Shown: positions 54,786-64,000 of the stretch, piece by piece
Numbering within the stretch: position 1 is the first letter of the stretch
Layout: the number at the start of each line of letters is the position of its first letter
Source of the DNA: Urechis unicinctus
Taxonomy: Eukaryota > Annelida > Polychaeta > Xenopneusta > Urechidae
Length of the DNA stretch: 64,000 bases
Direction of reading: 5' to 3'
Assembly: GCA_034190875.2 (NCBI GenBank)
Contig: CM067356.1
Span: 51,886,263-51,950,262 of the forward strand
Notes under the pieces: model-generated
Told to the model about the DNA's origin: nothing
Databases searched by the model: none
Seen by the model: the letters and a program-made list of their open reading frames with translations, nothing else
Program-made: the position numbers and the translations under genes

Positions 54786-54985
54786 GGAGGGGGCATTTAT
54801 TTTTATCCTGAGTAGGGGTGTGCCCCGGGATCTCGAAAACCCGTACCTCTCATACAAGGTGAAAATGGCAAAAGCATACCCCGTCCTACAAATATGAGGC
54901 CCAACAAAACCCGCCGAGAGACCGAAAAAACATACCCCGGCACATGTATACTACCTCTATATACTTAAGTGCCACCCCACCACCC
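54786..54985. mobile_element. Short dispersed repeat with GC-rich inverted ends, copy 2
   Basis: Same family and orientation as 6341-6619: shared blocks TAGGGGTGTGCC, CTCGAAAACCCG, GCATACCCCGTC, ATACTACCTCTATA and CTTAAGTGCC in the same order. Shorter by about 80 bases because it has fewer of the inner GTACAAGG-type repeats. Confidence 0.65.
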
Positions 54986-55128
54986 CCCACGACCTGCACA
55001 TGGCGAGTGAAACTGAAACTGCGTAATGTGACGTCATATGTCCAAAACGAGGGTTGCCGCGAACGAAAGTTGTGATTCTAAAATTTCATGTGACAATTTC
55101 ACGAGACAGTGGATAACCAAAATAGTGT

Positions 55129-55288
55129 CGCACGACGGTATTCTTGGTGATATATCGACACGGTCGCAGTTATCGCACGGCAAACTGTGCGTTTGAGGCG
55201 ATATGAGAAAAAGAACGAGCTTTTTCTCGAGCTCTGATTCGCTGAGAGCAGGGTGCCATGCGATAAATATTTATATTACCGTCGTGCG
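55129..55288. mobile_element. MITE-like sequence with 12-bp inverted ends
   Basis: CGCACGACGGTA at 55129-55140 and its reverse complement at 55277-55288 bound 160 bases of non-coding DNA. Only one copy was noticed, so a chance inverted repeat remains possible. Confidence 0.4.
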
Positions 55289-55427
55289 CGGCTAATTACA
55301 CCCTTGCCGCAACTTGCGCCTGTCCCCTCATTAAGAAATTCTTGCCCCGGAAACCATTCAATAAACGGTCATGAGCGGCCATCCCTGATAAATACAATTT
55401 GTTTATGCTTACGGCGGATGTGCTATT

Positions 55428-55433
55428 TTTATT
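55428..55433 (-). terminator. Candidate poly(A) signal of the sulfotransferase gene
   Basis: TTTATT on the + strand, AATAAA on the - strand, 18 bases past the stop codon. It would give a very short 3' UTR; TTTAT-type sites near 55270 are alternatives. Confidence 0.35.
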
Positions 55434-55451
55434 TTGTTATTTGTGATGACG

Positions 55452-57474
55452 TCAGCAGCAGGACCTGGACGTTGCGCTGTTAGCTGAGGCACAAGACGCC
55501 TTCAAGGAGAGTACATCGAAATGATAACCAAACATCTCCATATCTTCTTGAAAATGCAATACTAGTTCATACAATAACTTCTGTGGAACTTCTCTGAATT
55601 CTTCCAAAATCTTGAAGAATGTTTGATTTGTGCTTGTCATTCGGAGAGCATCTGCGTCACGTGACCCAAAGATCGCCATTTCTATTTGCTGTCTTTGGTC
55701 ACGTGATAAAATATCTAGAACACGACTTGAATCGAACTGAGTCGTTTCTGTTTTGATCACGTGATCATACGCTATTGCGCATGGGTGGCAGCTTTGGGAA
55801 AAGGTCTGCCAATGAATGTTGTAAGGGGATTTATCGTCGACCACGAGTCGTACGAACTCAGTGAGGGTGATTTTAGGCTGACCTCGGATGAATACTTGGC
55901 GGTGTTGAGGAGGAATTGGTGCATTTCTGTATTTCCTCAGGACATAATTATAAGCAGCGACTGATCCTTCCCCCATTATAGAATAAACGAACTTGTCCCT
56001 GTACGCAGACAAGACTCTCTCGATCGGGTGGCGCACAGTGACAACCTTGAAGGACGCATTAAGCACTCGTTTGAGCTCGTTTTCATTGAGATACGGCAGA
56101 GATAATACACCGTTATCTTTCAACTCTTGCCAATTATAGATGTCTACATTCGGAAGAGGATTAGAGGCTTTGACAAGAGCATTATTCCAGAATCTGCTGC
56201 CCGCTTTCATGTTGGTGCAGACCAGAACATTGGTGTTGAGATGAACCCGGATGTTACTGAGCGGATGTTTAGGGTTGCGTGGATCATACACGTAGACATT
56301 TTTGTAGTCCGGATGGTTGTCACAGAATCGGCGAATGGCAGCTAGTCTTGTCTCTTGTTCACAGCAATGAGTGCATTTAGCGAGCGTATTCATTCGAGGC
56401 ATCCATTTCGGGTCTAAACTGGTTGTTTCTGGTAACTTGTTGCGTTGGGGTGGATTTTGTTGGTCCTGCGTCATCCGTGACGTGCCGCTCGCGTTGACGC
56501 TGGTGTTGTTATTTGTTTCTTTCTTCTCAGAACTCGACGTTGTTGTAACCACACTCATCACCTTACTATCATTCCTGACATCCATGGCTCCCGAAGTATC
56601 CATCCGAGTTATGGATGTACCACTCGGTTTATCAATTATGATCTCTGGTCCATCGTAATCTCCCTGCGGAAGCAGCTCAGCGTCGCTGGTCGCAAGGTCC
56701 GCACCACTAACTGAACAAACACCCATATAAAACAGGTTTATTACGACCTAATAGGTAAATAATGAGTTCTTGCAACTGGCTGAAACGTATTATATAGTTA
56801 TTATTTGAAAGGAGCTGCGTTCGATGCATGTCCCACTTTCTTAAAAGACACGTATTTATATCATATAAATAGTTGGTCTCTGTCGCACGCCTTCCCATGG
56901 CTCCAACTCATCGAATTTACATTTCTGTTTGCTATTGAGATCTGTTCATGGAAACAGCATATACTCTAGTAGTTTGCTTTACACTGCTATAATGCAAGTT
57001 AACTACACTACATACAGAAATATGGAATGATGAGTCATCGCAAGATTCGCGGTGATCTTTCGTGTTCATCAGCGCTCCCTGGTCTGTTAGTAATGCATTG
57101 GGTGGATTTAAATGATCATGCGATAGATGTAAATAACCCTGCGATATATTTAATGAAGTTTCGAACGATTTTATTACACATGGTCACAACAATATACAAT
57201 GATTATTGTGTGGGTGTCAAGACTGATGATTCTAACTTGAGTGGCTTTGGGTTAACATGCAATTCGCATGACGATCCATAAAAAACACAATACCATCTCC
57301 GAGCGCGTCCTCTTGAAACACAGGCGCAATTATTTCTTCCTCGATAGTCATACTTCTGAAGTGATGTTCATCCGATATGGACCAATATCCTGGCCACACA
57401 CGTAGCTTTATCAGTAAGACGCCACATAGCAATGCCACCCCCAGAAGAGGCCATCTCAGCCAAGTTATCATCAT
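55452..57474 (-). CDS. Carbohydrate sulfotransferase, HNK-1/CHST8-14 family (Sulfotransfer_2), Golgi type II
   Basis: Transfers sulfate from PAPS to a glycan in the Golgi; acceptor unknown. Two exons, 57294-57474 and 55452-56710, joined over a 583-base intron with matching phase 1, give 479 residues. Exon 1 codes a signal anchor (about residues 7-24, LRWPLLGVALLCGVLLIKL); exon 2 starts with a Ser/Thr/Asn-rich stem. The PAPS sites are clear: VLVCTNMKAGSRFW (222-235) is the 5'-phosphosulfate loop and VRHPIERVLSAYRDKF (286-301) the 3'-phosphate site; the common VRDP is VRHP here. A closing FGYHFD motif (about 461-466) is also typical. Both exons are intact. The donor at 57293 (GTATTG) is only moderately good, so the first exon is less sure than exon 2. 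See findings for a possible second first exon. Confidence 0.88.
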
Positions 57475-57885
57475 TCTAACGCTCGTCTTTCACAGAAATG
57501 AAATTCACAGATGCAATGTGAATGGTAACTGCGGTGTTCCTTGTCAGTAAGCAGCTGTGACAGTGTGTGCAAGCTGGATCCGCTGTTGGTTTATAGTTGG
57601 CAGTCTTCTTCAAAATAGCCTTTCCAGTGCACACTGGGCAAACAAGTCTTCATCAGCGGGCAGGTGGTTGGGATGTCTGCTCAGTCGGTCACCATCCATG
57701 ACGCGCGCATATTATAAGCTACACTCACCCCCAACCCCAGCTGTGTTGTGTTAATAGCAATGCGATGCCTAATTTCCTGTTATCTTCCCTACAGTTCGCT
57801 TCGGTTAAGAACGTACATATTATGAGCAACTAATACGCAATACCGCCGTATCGTTTGATTGATACATTGATGTAGAATCTGTTGG
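57475..57885. other. Upstream flank of the sulfotransferase gene
   Basis: Presumed promoter and 5' UTR; no motif stands out. Confidence 0.35.
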
Positions 57886-57889
57886 AAGA

Positions 57890-58445
57890 TAATGTCTGTA
57901 CATGAGTAGGAAACCAAGGATGATGTCTGTACATTGGTAGGAGACCACGGATGATGTCTGTACATGGGTAGGAGACCACGGATGATGTCTGTACATGGGT
58001 AGGAGACCAAAGATGATGTCTGTACATGGGTAGGAAACCAATGATGATGTCTGAACATGGGTAGGAGACCATGGGTGATGTCTGTACATGGGTAGGAGAC
58101 CAAAGATGATGTCTGTACATTGGTAGGAGACCACGGATGATGTCTGTACATGGGTAGGAGACCAAGGATGATGTCTGTACATGGGTAGGAGACCAAAGAT
58201 GATGTCTGTGCATGGGTAGGAGACCAAAGATGATGTCTGTACATGGGTAGGAGACCAAAGATGATGTCTGTACATGGGTAGGAGACCAAAGATGATGCCT
58301 GTACATGGGTAGGAGACCAAGGATGATGTCTGAACATGAGTAGGAGACTACGGATGATGTCTGTACATGGGTAGGAGACCAATTATGATATCTGTACATG
58401 GGTAGGAGACCAATTATGATGTCTGTACATGGGTAGGAGACCACG
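57890..58445. repeat. 31-bp minisatellite, about 18 copies
   Basis: Unit contains GATGATGTCTGTACATGGGT then AGGAGACCA. The period is not a multiple of three and the - strand unit has no stop, so all three - frames are open; these long frames are artefacts. Confidence 0.95.
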
Positions 58446-60349
58446 GATGAGGTTGCTCGTGTGATGTCATGTCATTGTGAACCTATTTCCAAAAATACTA
58501 ACAAGTTCATGCCTGGTCTACATCCCTTGACTAGCTGGGTAAGGGGAGGGGCGAGGTGTGTGTTTGGTGGTGGTGGGGGGGGGGGGGGGGGGGGTGCTTC
58601 TCTCCACCGCTTAGCCAGTGATCTGAATGTAGCCGGGGGTGTGGGGGCTTGAGGGAATGGGGGACTTGGACTTATTCACGAGACTTGTGTGTCGTAAAAC
58701 GAGGCCGAGGAAACGATGCGGAAATATTCCAGTGGGAAATATTCGGATGCTTACTCATTGGCTATGGACCAAAAGTGTTGACCACCAGATTTATCCAGTT
58801 CCAGAGTTTTGGAAAGAAGATGTAATTGCTTACTTTTGTGAGAGCTCAGCAGACGTATATCCTCCATTGAATACCCTCTAGTTGTAACATGATGTTCGGG
58901 GTTATGCTTGCAAGCCACGTGCAGAGCAGTGCGGTAAGCACTATGATAGCCTAAGTTGCAAGGTGATATAGCTTTTCACGAGACGTCATGCAGGGCTAGC
59001 ACTATGATATAAATCATATCAAATTGACTACAGTATTGTAAATCTGCCACAAAGGATATTGGGTAAGATAATTATGAGTCGGCCACCTCCAATCATTCCC
59101 AGCATTTACCAACCACAACCAAACACATATAGCTCCGTTATCACACACCTATTCATTCTCCACTAAACGTATAGTTCCGTTATGACACGCCTGTTAATTC
59201 TTATTCTTTAGTTGACCACAAAGCTTTGCATAATCGGTTTAATGGGAGCCATAGCGCCGTATCACAAGCAGAAATCATTCTTCACCATCAACACTTTCCA
59301 TTTTTGTCTCGCTGGTGTTGTTGCCACCGGACTACGGAGAGAAAAACTTGTGTGACGTTTCCAAAGGCCTCACCACCACTTAACCGTTTGTAGTAGTGGT
59401 AGAACAAAAGCCCAATTTTGAAGGGATAAGCGAAAACAAATTGTATTCTGAACAGTGACTGAAGGTATATTTTAGATTTTATATAAAAACTTATTACAAC
59501 CAAATGTTCGTCATGACATGTAATCTTTTACAACTTAATCACGAACGTAAGCGCAAATACAACAAGAAATAAAGAAGTACCTAGTAAAAATGAACAGATA
59601 GAGGGAAATCCTTTATATTTCTTTACAGCTTGTCGCATTAGCATTTCATTTCGCACATTAGCCAGAGCATTGGACATGGCTTAGTCAGACCTAGGTCTAC
59701 CTTGCGGTTTGTTCCTCCCCACTAATTTTGTCAAGCGTTTGGGAAAATTCAGTCTTATTAAGATATCTTTTATAGTTTTTCAGACATACTGACACATTTA
59801 AACTCAGCTAAAAAAAATCGAAAATAATGCAGATGTTGATATTAATCTTAAACATTTCTGCTAAATGTAAGGCTCTGGGCCCATTCTTCGATGACGGATT
59901 ATTGGCTGTCCCGTGTAAGCAATCATTCTAATATAATCCATCGTTGAACGTAGGTCCTTCCTGGATGATTTTTACAATGTTGACTATACTCATGCAGATA
60001 CATTAATAACAGATGCATTAAATCAACCTAAGTGCATGGATTTTGTCAAAGAAATGAAACATCTTATTGGTCGAGGCGAATTTCCATGTGGTTTTTCGGC
60101 GGACCTTGCGACAAACAGCCTGCTGTTGTGTCCTCGTATTTTGTCGGGAATGAGCCAGGCCTTAACTAGCTTCAAACTATTTTATTAGACGGTGGGTATG
60201 AATGCATGAGCCAGTATTATAGTTCAGCTAAGAGGGCTCATTGGGTTATGCGGTGAGCATTTCCAGCGCGCTACCGTAAAATCACACATGGGAATGTTAT
60301 GTTGAGGTAATGGAGACATGTTATCAATCCAAATTCAACGTTGCTATGA
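58446..60349. other. No gene seen
   Basis: Contains a poly(G) tract at about 58575-58594 and a roughly 55-base direct repeat with ATAG(C/T)TCCGTTAT near 59128 and 59170. Otherwise non-coding by inspection. Confidence 0.35.
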
Positions 60350-60600
60350 GATAGACGTCATGAAAGACATCCAGCTGCACACAGATGACGTCTTGAAATA
60401 CATCCAGCTGCACACAGATGGCGTGATGAAAGACATCCAACTGCACACAGATGACGTCATGAAAGACATCCAGCTGCACACAGATGACGTCATGAAAGAC
60501 GTCCAGCTGCACACAGATGACGTCATGAGAGACATCCAGCTGCACACAGATGACGTCATGAGAGACATCCAGCTGCACACAGATGGCGTATTCACGGTTT
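60350..60600. repeat. 33-bp minisatellite carrying CRE and E-box palindromes
   Basis: About seven copies of a unit that reads CATCCAGCTGCACACAGATG then ACGTCATGAAAGA. The perfect CRE TGACGTCA starts at 60452, 60485, 60518 and 60551; earlier and later copies carry one- to three-base variants. CAGCTG occurs in nearly every unit. The period is a multiple of three, so the + frame is open (DIQLHTDDVMK), but nothing else suggests coding. Confidence 0.93.
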
Positions 60601-60829
60601 TTTGGTCAGGAATGAGCCCCGAAGCGTAGCTATGAGCTAGCCCAAGTTTGGCAAAGAAACTCCGCCTTTGACAGCGCCGCGCTATTTACTGCTTTCGATC
60701 TCTCACATCCGCGCTGTAGGTGGCATCAGATCATCAAAACACCAGAGGCGAGTGCCTTGTCAGGTTTTATTACTTTGTTGAGGTGCTGCAGCATCTCCCG
60801 AACTTGGTTCGCCAGAGCTCTTTGGTATT

Positions 60830-60865
60830 ACCAAGGAGTTACATAGGTATATGTAACTCCTTGGT
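60830..60865. repeat. Perfect 16-bp inverted repeat with 4-base loop
   Basis: ACCAAGGAGTTACATA, loop GGTA, then its exact reverse complement. TTGGTATTAC occurs in direct orientation at 60822 and 60861. Confidence 0.9.
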
Positions 60866-60935
60866 ATTACAAATGACAAACTACAAATCGTTTGTAATAT
60901 GTGTTTATTAAAACCAAATAAATAATTATATATAC

Positions 60936-61083
60936 AAGTTACATTCACTGGTTCATTTAAGTTTTGGGACAGATAGACAAAATCAACCGAATATTCGTTT
61001 TGAGTCAGCTGAACACGAGATAGGAATAACACTATGATCGAACTAGCTAATAACATTATGATAAATAGTGATCTCCCATTCAT
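60936..61083 (-). CDS. Possible first exon coding a signal anchor (weak)
   Basis: ATG at 61083 opens MNGRSLFIIMLLASSIIVLF, a typical type II membrane anchor, followed by a stem-like stretch (QNEYSVDFVYLSQNLNEPVN). The most natural donor is GTATAT at 60935, which leaves phase 1. Golgi glycosyltransferases and sulfotransferases often have such an exon. The next coding sequence downstream on this strand is the sulfotransferase exon at 56710, whose acceptor also needs phase 1. It may instead belong to an unseen gene or be a chance open frame. Confidence 0.3.
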
Positions 61084-62389
61084 CGCTCTCAACCGACCCT
61101 TAGGTGACAGGATACGGAATCAGGCACATGGACACGCATTCATAAAAAAAGAGGCACACACTCCTATAAAAACCTGCAGACAAACTCCATACCAACTAAA
61201 ACCATGTCTTTCACAATCAACACAGCATTGATCACACACTTGATCCATAACACCAGACCGTACAACATAGGTGAACACCCAGAAGTCCTCGACACAAAAC
61301 ACATTTAACTTCCATTAGAACACAATATATACCCAGTCAACATAGCATTCGTGATATATTTGTTGTGTTAATGTTCTGCCATCTGAACACAGCATTTTGG
61401 TCAAGTACCTGCGGACAACAAGACATACATATTTGCTCAGAGAGCACCCGTTGTATTTTGTATTTGACCACCTGACCGCTGATGTAGCAATGTCTTTAGT
61501 GTAGCTGGCAAAATATCAAATAACCAGAATAGGAAACCTATGACTAAAAATCAGTAAATATGGAATTTATCATTCTCATCATCATCCTAATCTTGGTTTA
61601 AAACATTGATTGATAAATGCAATAAGACAGAGAACCAATACACCAATTAAAACTTTTCCTTTAGTAAATATGTCCTCCACATCAGCAGCTTCTTCCAATC
61701 ACTCCTTGCTCCAAGTATACTTACATAAATACACACAAGCAATCAAACAAACCGTAATGAACATTCAAAACAATACATGTAATGGTAGCATAATAATCAG
61801 TTATCTTATATTTAGTTAAGAAATATACAATTGTATCTAATAAAATACTCAAGCAAATATGCAATGCAAATAAACATCCAGCCTGGAGAACAGGATATAG
61901 AAAAATGTAGATAATCTTATTTAAAATTCCATTCCTTTGCAAATGGAGGCATATTTGTGAGAGAGGTTATCTGCGGTAGAAGGACTAGATTGTTATAGTT
62001 CCAGCAGGTGGCACTGGTACTGCAGGCCTAGCAAGCACATAATGTCAGTCAAGTGTTTGAAATATTGACACATTATGATGAGTAAAAAGACTATGAATAT
62101 GAGCCTTTAGACTGGTGAGTCATTAAGTCAGCCAGCTACAGGAAGTAGCCTACAAGTGATAATTGAAACAACAAATTGTTATATTTACCAACAATCAGCA
62201 TTAAATACCAGTCAATCATCAACAGACAAATTTGATGACTGAGATCAAATCCAAGTTATTGAATCTTGCACATATCCAGACTTCTCAAGGAGTCAATGAG
62301 GTTGAAAATGCAAAAATATGAAAAACAATGACAAAATGCAAAATGAGTTCACTCAGTATCCTTTGGCAATTAATGTTTAACACAATTTG
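61084..62389. other. No gene seen
   Basis: AT-rich non-coding sequence. Confidence 0.3.
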
Positions 62390-62715
62390 AATCAACTTTC
62401 TGGCCAGTTGTGTAATATTGTATCAAAGGAGATCAGAGGTCTTCAAATGTTCAAACATCAAAATGTCATCAACAAACTATATTTTTTATACATTAAACAA
62501 TTCTGCAATGACTACAAAAGAAGAAACTCAACTGCATTTTAACTGATTAAGATGGAATCAACTTTCTGGCCAGTTGTGTAATATTGTATCAAAGGAGATC
62601 AGAGGTCTTCAAATGTTCAAACATCAAAATGTCATAAATGAACTATATTTTTATGCATTAAATACTTTACCATTGAATACAAAAGAAAAAGAAACACAAC
62701 TACATTCATAACTAT
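62390..62715. repeat. Two-copy tandem duplication, about 163-bp unit
   Basis: The first 80 or so bases of each copy (starting AATCAACTTTCTGGCCAGTT) are identical; the rest is diverged. The mix of identical and diverged halves suggests a conversion event or constraint on the first half. Confidence 0.85.
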
Positions 62716-63357
62716 GTTACTTAGTTAATGTTGTTGATAATGCTGGTAGATACACCAAGGCAGAAAACATATAACAGGGGACAGAAAGCCTAGCTGTTAT
62801 GACAGTCACCTGTTCTCACACACCACGACAATAGCAGATTACTTTCAGGAAGCAGTGATGTGATCTTATGTAACTCGAGGCACATATTCTGTTTATATAT
62901 AATTCTACAGCATACCTGGCCATTTGCACAGTGAACAAAAAACTCAATGCCGATGAGGACAAGATATATCCATCCTGTTGGTAACCATGGTGACATAGTA
63001 CCATGGTGAGATAGTACCATGGTTCCAAGAACAATTATTGTACCACAACTGGAGTAATTAGGGTGATGAACATCAGCATGGAGGCATCTATCATGATTCT
63101 ATTGCTGTGGCAATAGCACTGTCTATAAGCTATTGCGTGTCAAGAATTACACTGTATCCTAGCAACAGCATGGTCCGTCAGTGTCAAAACGTACTATGGT
63201 AACATGTTTGATGCGGGTCAAAGGGTGACTAGCGGAAAACTTACACAGCAGTGTAATATCACTGTCTAGATACCACAGACATATTCTGTCTGTGCTGCAC
63301 AAAATGAGGCGTGGAATCAAGCGAGATGAGGTGGCTGGAGTGAAGAGGGAGGCATTC
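62716..63357. other. Probable 3' UTR of the right-edge gene
   Basis: No supported coding exon. TACCATGGTGACATAG-type 16-base repeats occur three times at 62983-63022. Confidence 0.35.
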
Positions 63358-63967
63358 TCAGCTGTTATCGTAGGTGGCGTGAATGAATCCCTGATCCTGA
63401 AGGTGGAACAAACGACGCTCCACATTTTCCTTGTCTGCAAGCAACACACACATACCTATCATCATCATAAATATATATGTAAATAAGTACCTTTGCACAG
63501 ATGTATGTAACTTTGATTTGTGTGTGGTGTAGCAAAAGAGTGGGATCATGCTATAAGAATATTGAGCATACATCTGTTGAGGAGTTCCCTGTCTTTGGTG
63601 TCATGGGCTTGCTGAGCCAAGCTATGCAGTAGAATCTGTGCACTGCGATAACGTCGGAAACACTGCACACATGAAACATGAAAGTATCAATGACAAAAAA
63701 ATCTAATTCTTCTGTTTTTACAACACTGAAGGTATGGAAGTGAATCCCACAAAATATAATAGGAACCAATGTGTGCACTAATGTAGCAGCATAAGACGAA
63801 GAGAATCCGAGCCTTTACCCTCCGGCAGACTTGCCATTTTGTAAATACTACCATTCATAGGTTCAAGGTAAATGCTTCCACCCCTTTTCAGTATCGCCAT
63901 GGCTAAACCATGATAATCTTACCTCATCAGGGTTACCAAATAGCTCATCCAATGCAGCTGTCTGACA
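63358..63967 (-). CDS. Last three coding exons of an unrecognised gene, 5' end outside window
   Basis: Exons 63923-63967, 63572-63662 and 63358-63434 have canonical acceptors (TTCCACAG, ATGTGTGCAG, TTGCTTGCAG) and donors (GTAAGA, GTATGC) and join in phases 0 and 1. They read CQTAALDELFGNPDE, then CFRRYRSAQILLHSLAQQAH with DTKDRELLNR, then KENVERRLFHLQDQGFIHAT ending YDNS. The middle and last pieces look like one long amphipathic helix with Arg and Leu spacing that recalls the last helix of MIT domains, but that is only an impression and I do not assign a family. The good splice sites in matching phase make a real gene very likely. Confidence 0.65.
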
Positions 63968-64000
63968 CTGTGGAACAAAACCCACATAGTAACTATCTAC

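Noticed and set aside
57789-58444. Three open frames of about 166-204 codons on the - strand
   Set aside because: They are the three frames of the 31-bp minisatellite.
62916-62974. Possible 59-base exon reading WIYLVLIGIEFFVHCANGQ on the - strand
   Set aside because: It has acceptor- and donor-like edges, but it lies past the stop codon of the right-edge gene, has no partner exon and no recognised family.

Overview
The window is nuclear genomic DNA of an animal: intron-split genes with GT/AG junctions, animal protein families (PHF12, a DUSP14-type phosphatase, a GT92 glycosyltransferase, a HNK-1/CHST-type sulfotransferase, a C2H2 zinc-finger protein, THAP-like exons), a decayed DDE transposase, a tRNA-derived SINE-like element and very many micro- and minisatellites. 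The mix (GT92 and Golgi sulfotransferase genes, DDE_Tnp_4/THAP transposase remains) fits a marine invertebrate, most likely a lophotrochozoan such as a mollusc; a lancelet or another invertebrate is not excluded. The species cannot be fixed from the sequence.

Layout. 0-4.6 kb is the gene-dense left edge: the last five coding exons of PHF12 (+ strand) converge on a DUSP14-like phosphatase gene (- strand), each with a candidate poly(A) signal. 4.9-9.5 kb holds a broken DDE transposase, a short repeat with GC-rich inverted ends, the last coding exon of an unrecognised gene and a possible THAP-like first exon. A two-exon GT92 glycosyltransferase gene (- strand) occupies 10.2-11.75 kb. From 11.8 to 33.5 kb I see no convincing gene; this stretch carries a diverged dispersed repeat pair (23.6 and 28.4 kb) and a series of minisatellites. 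At 33.6-34.7 kb lies the main coding exon of a four-finger C2H2 protein. 35.8-39.5 kb is rich in TA, GT and GA microsatellites. 41.3-45.4 kb is one large satellite whose right part is an inverted duplication, making a natural fold-back. A THAP-like exon follows at 45.6 kb. 47-55.3 kb is mostly non-coding with a SINE-like element, a 1.42-kb element with terminal inverted repeats, a second copy of the 6.3-kb repeat, and a short MITE-like element. A two-exon Golgi sulfotransferase (- strand) is at 55.45-57.47 kb. The right end has minisatellites, one made of repeated CRE and E-box palindromes, a lone signal-anchor exon, and the last three exons of an unrecognised gene on the - strand.

The genes do not form an operon or pathway. 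Two of them (GT92 and sulfotransferase) are type II Golgi enzymes that modify glycans, but they lie 44 kb apart and nothing shows they are co-regulated. All exon joins are inferred from splice consensus and phase, not from transcripts. I found no evidence of a wholly new system; the most unusual structures are the inverted satellite, the CRE/E-box array and the 1.42-kb TIR element.
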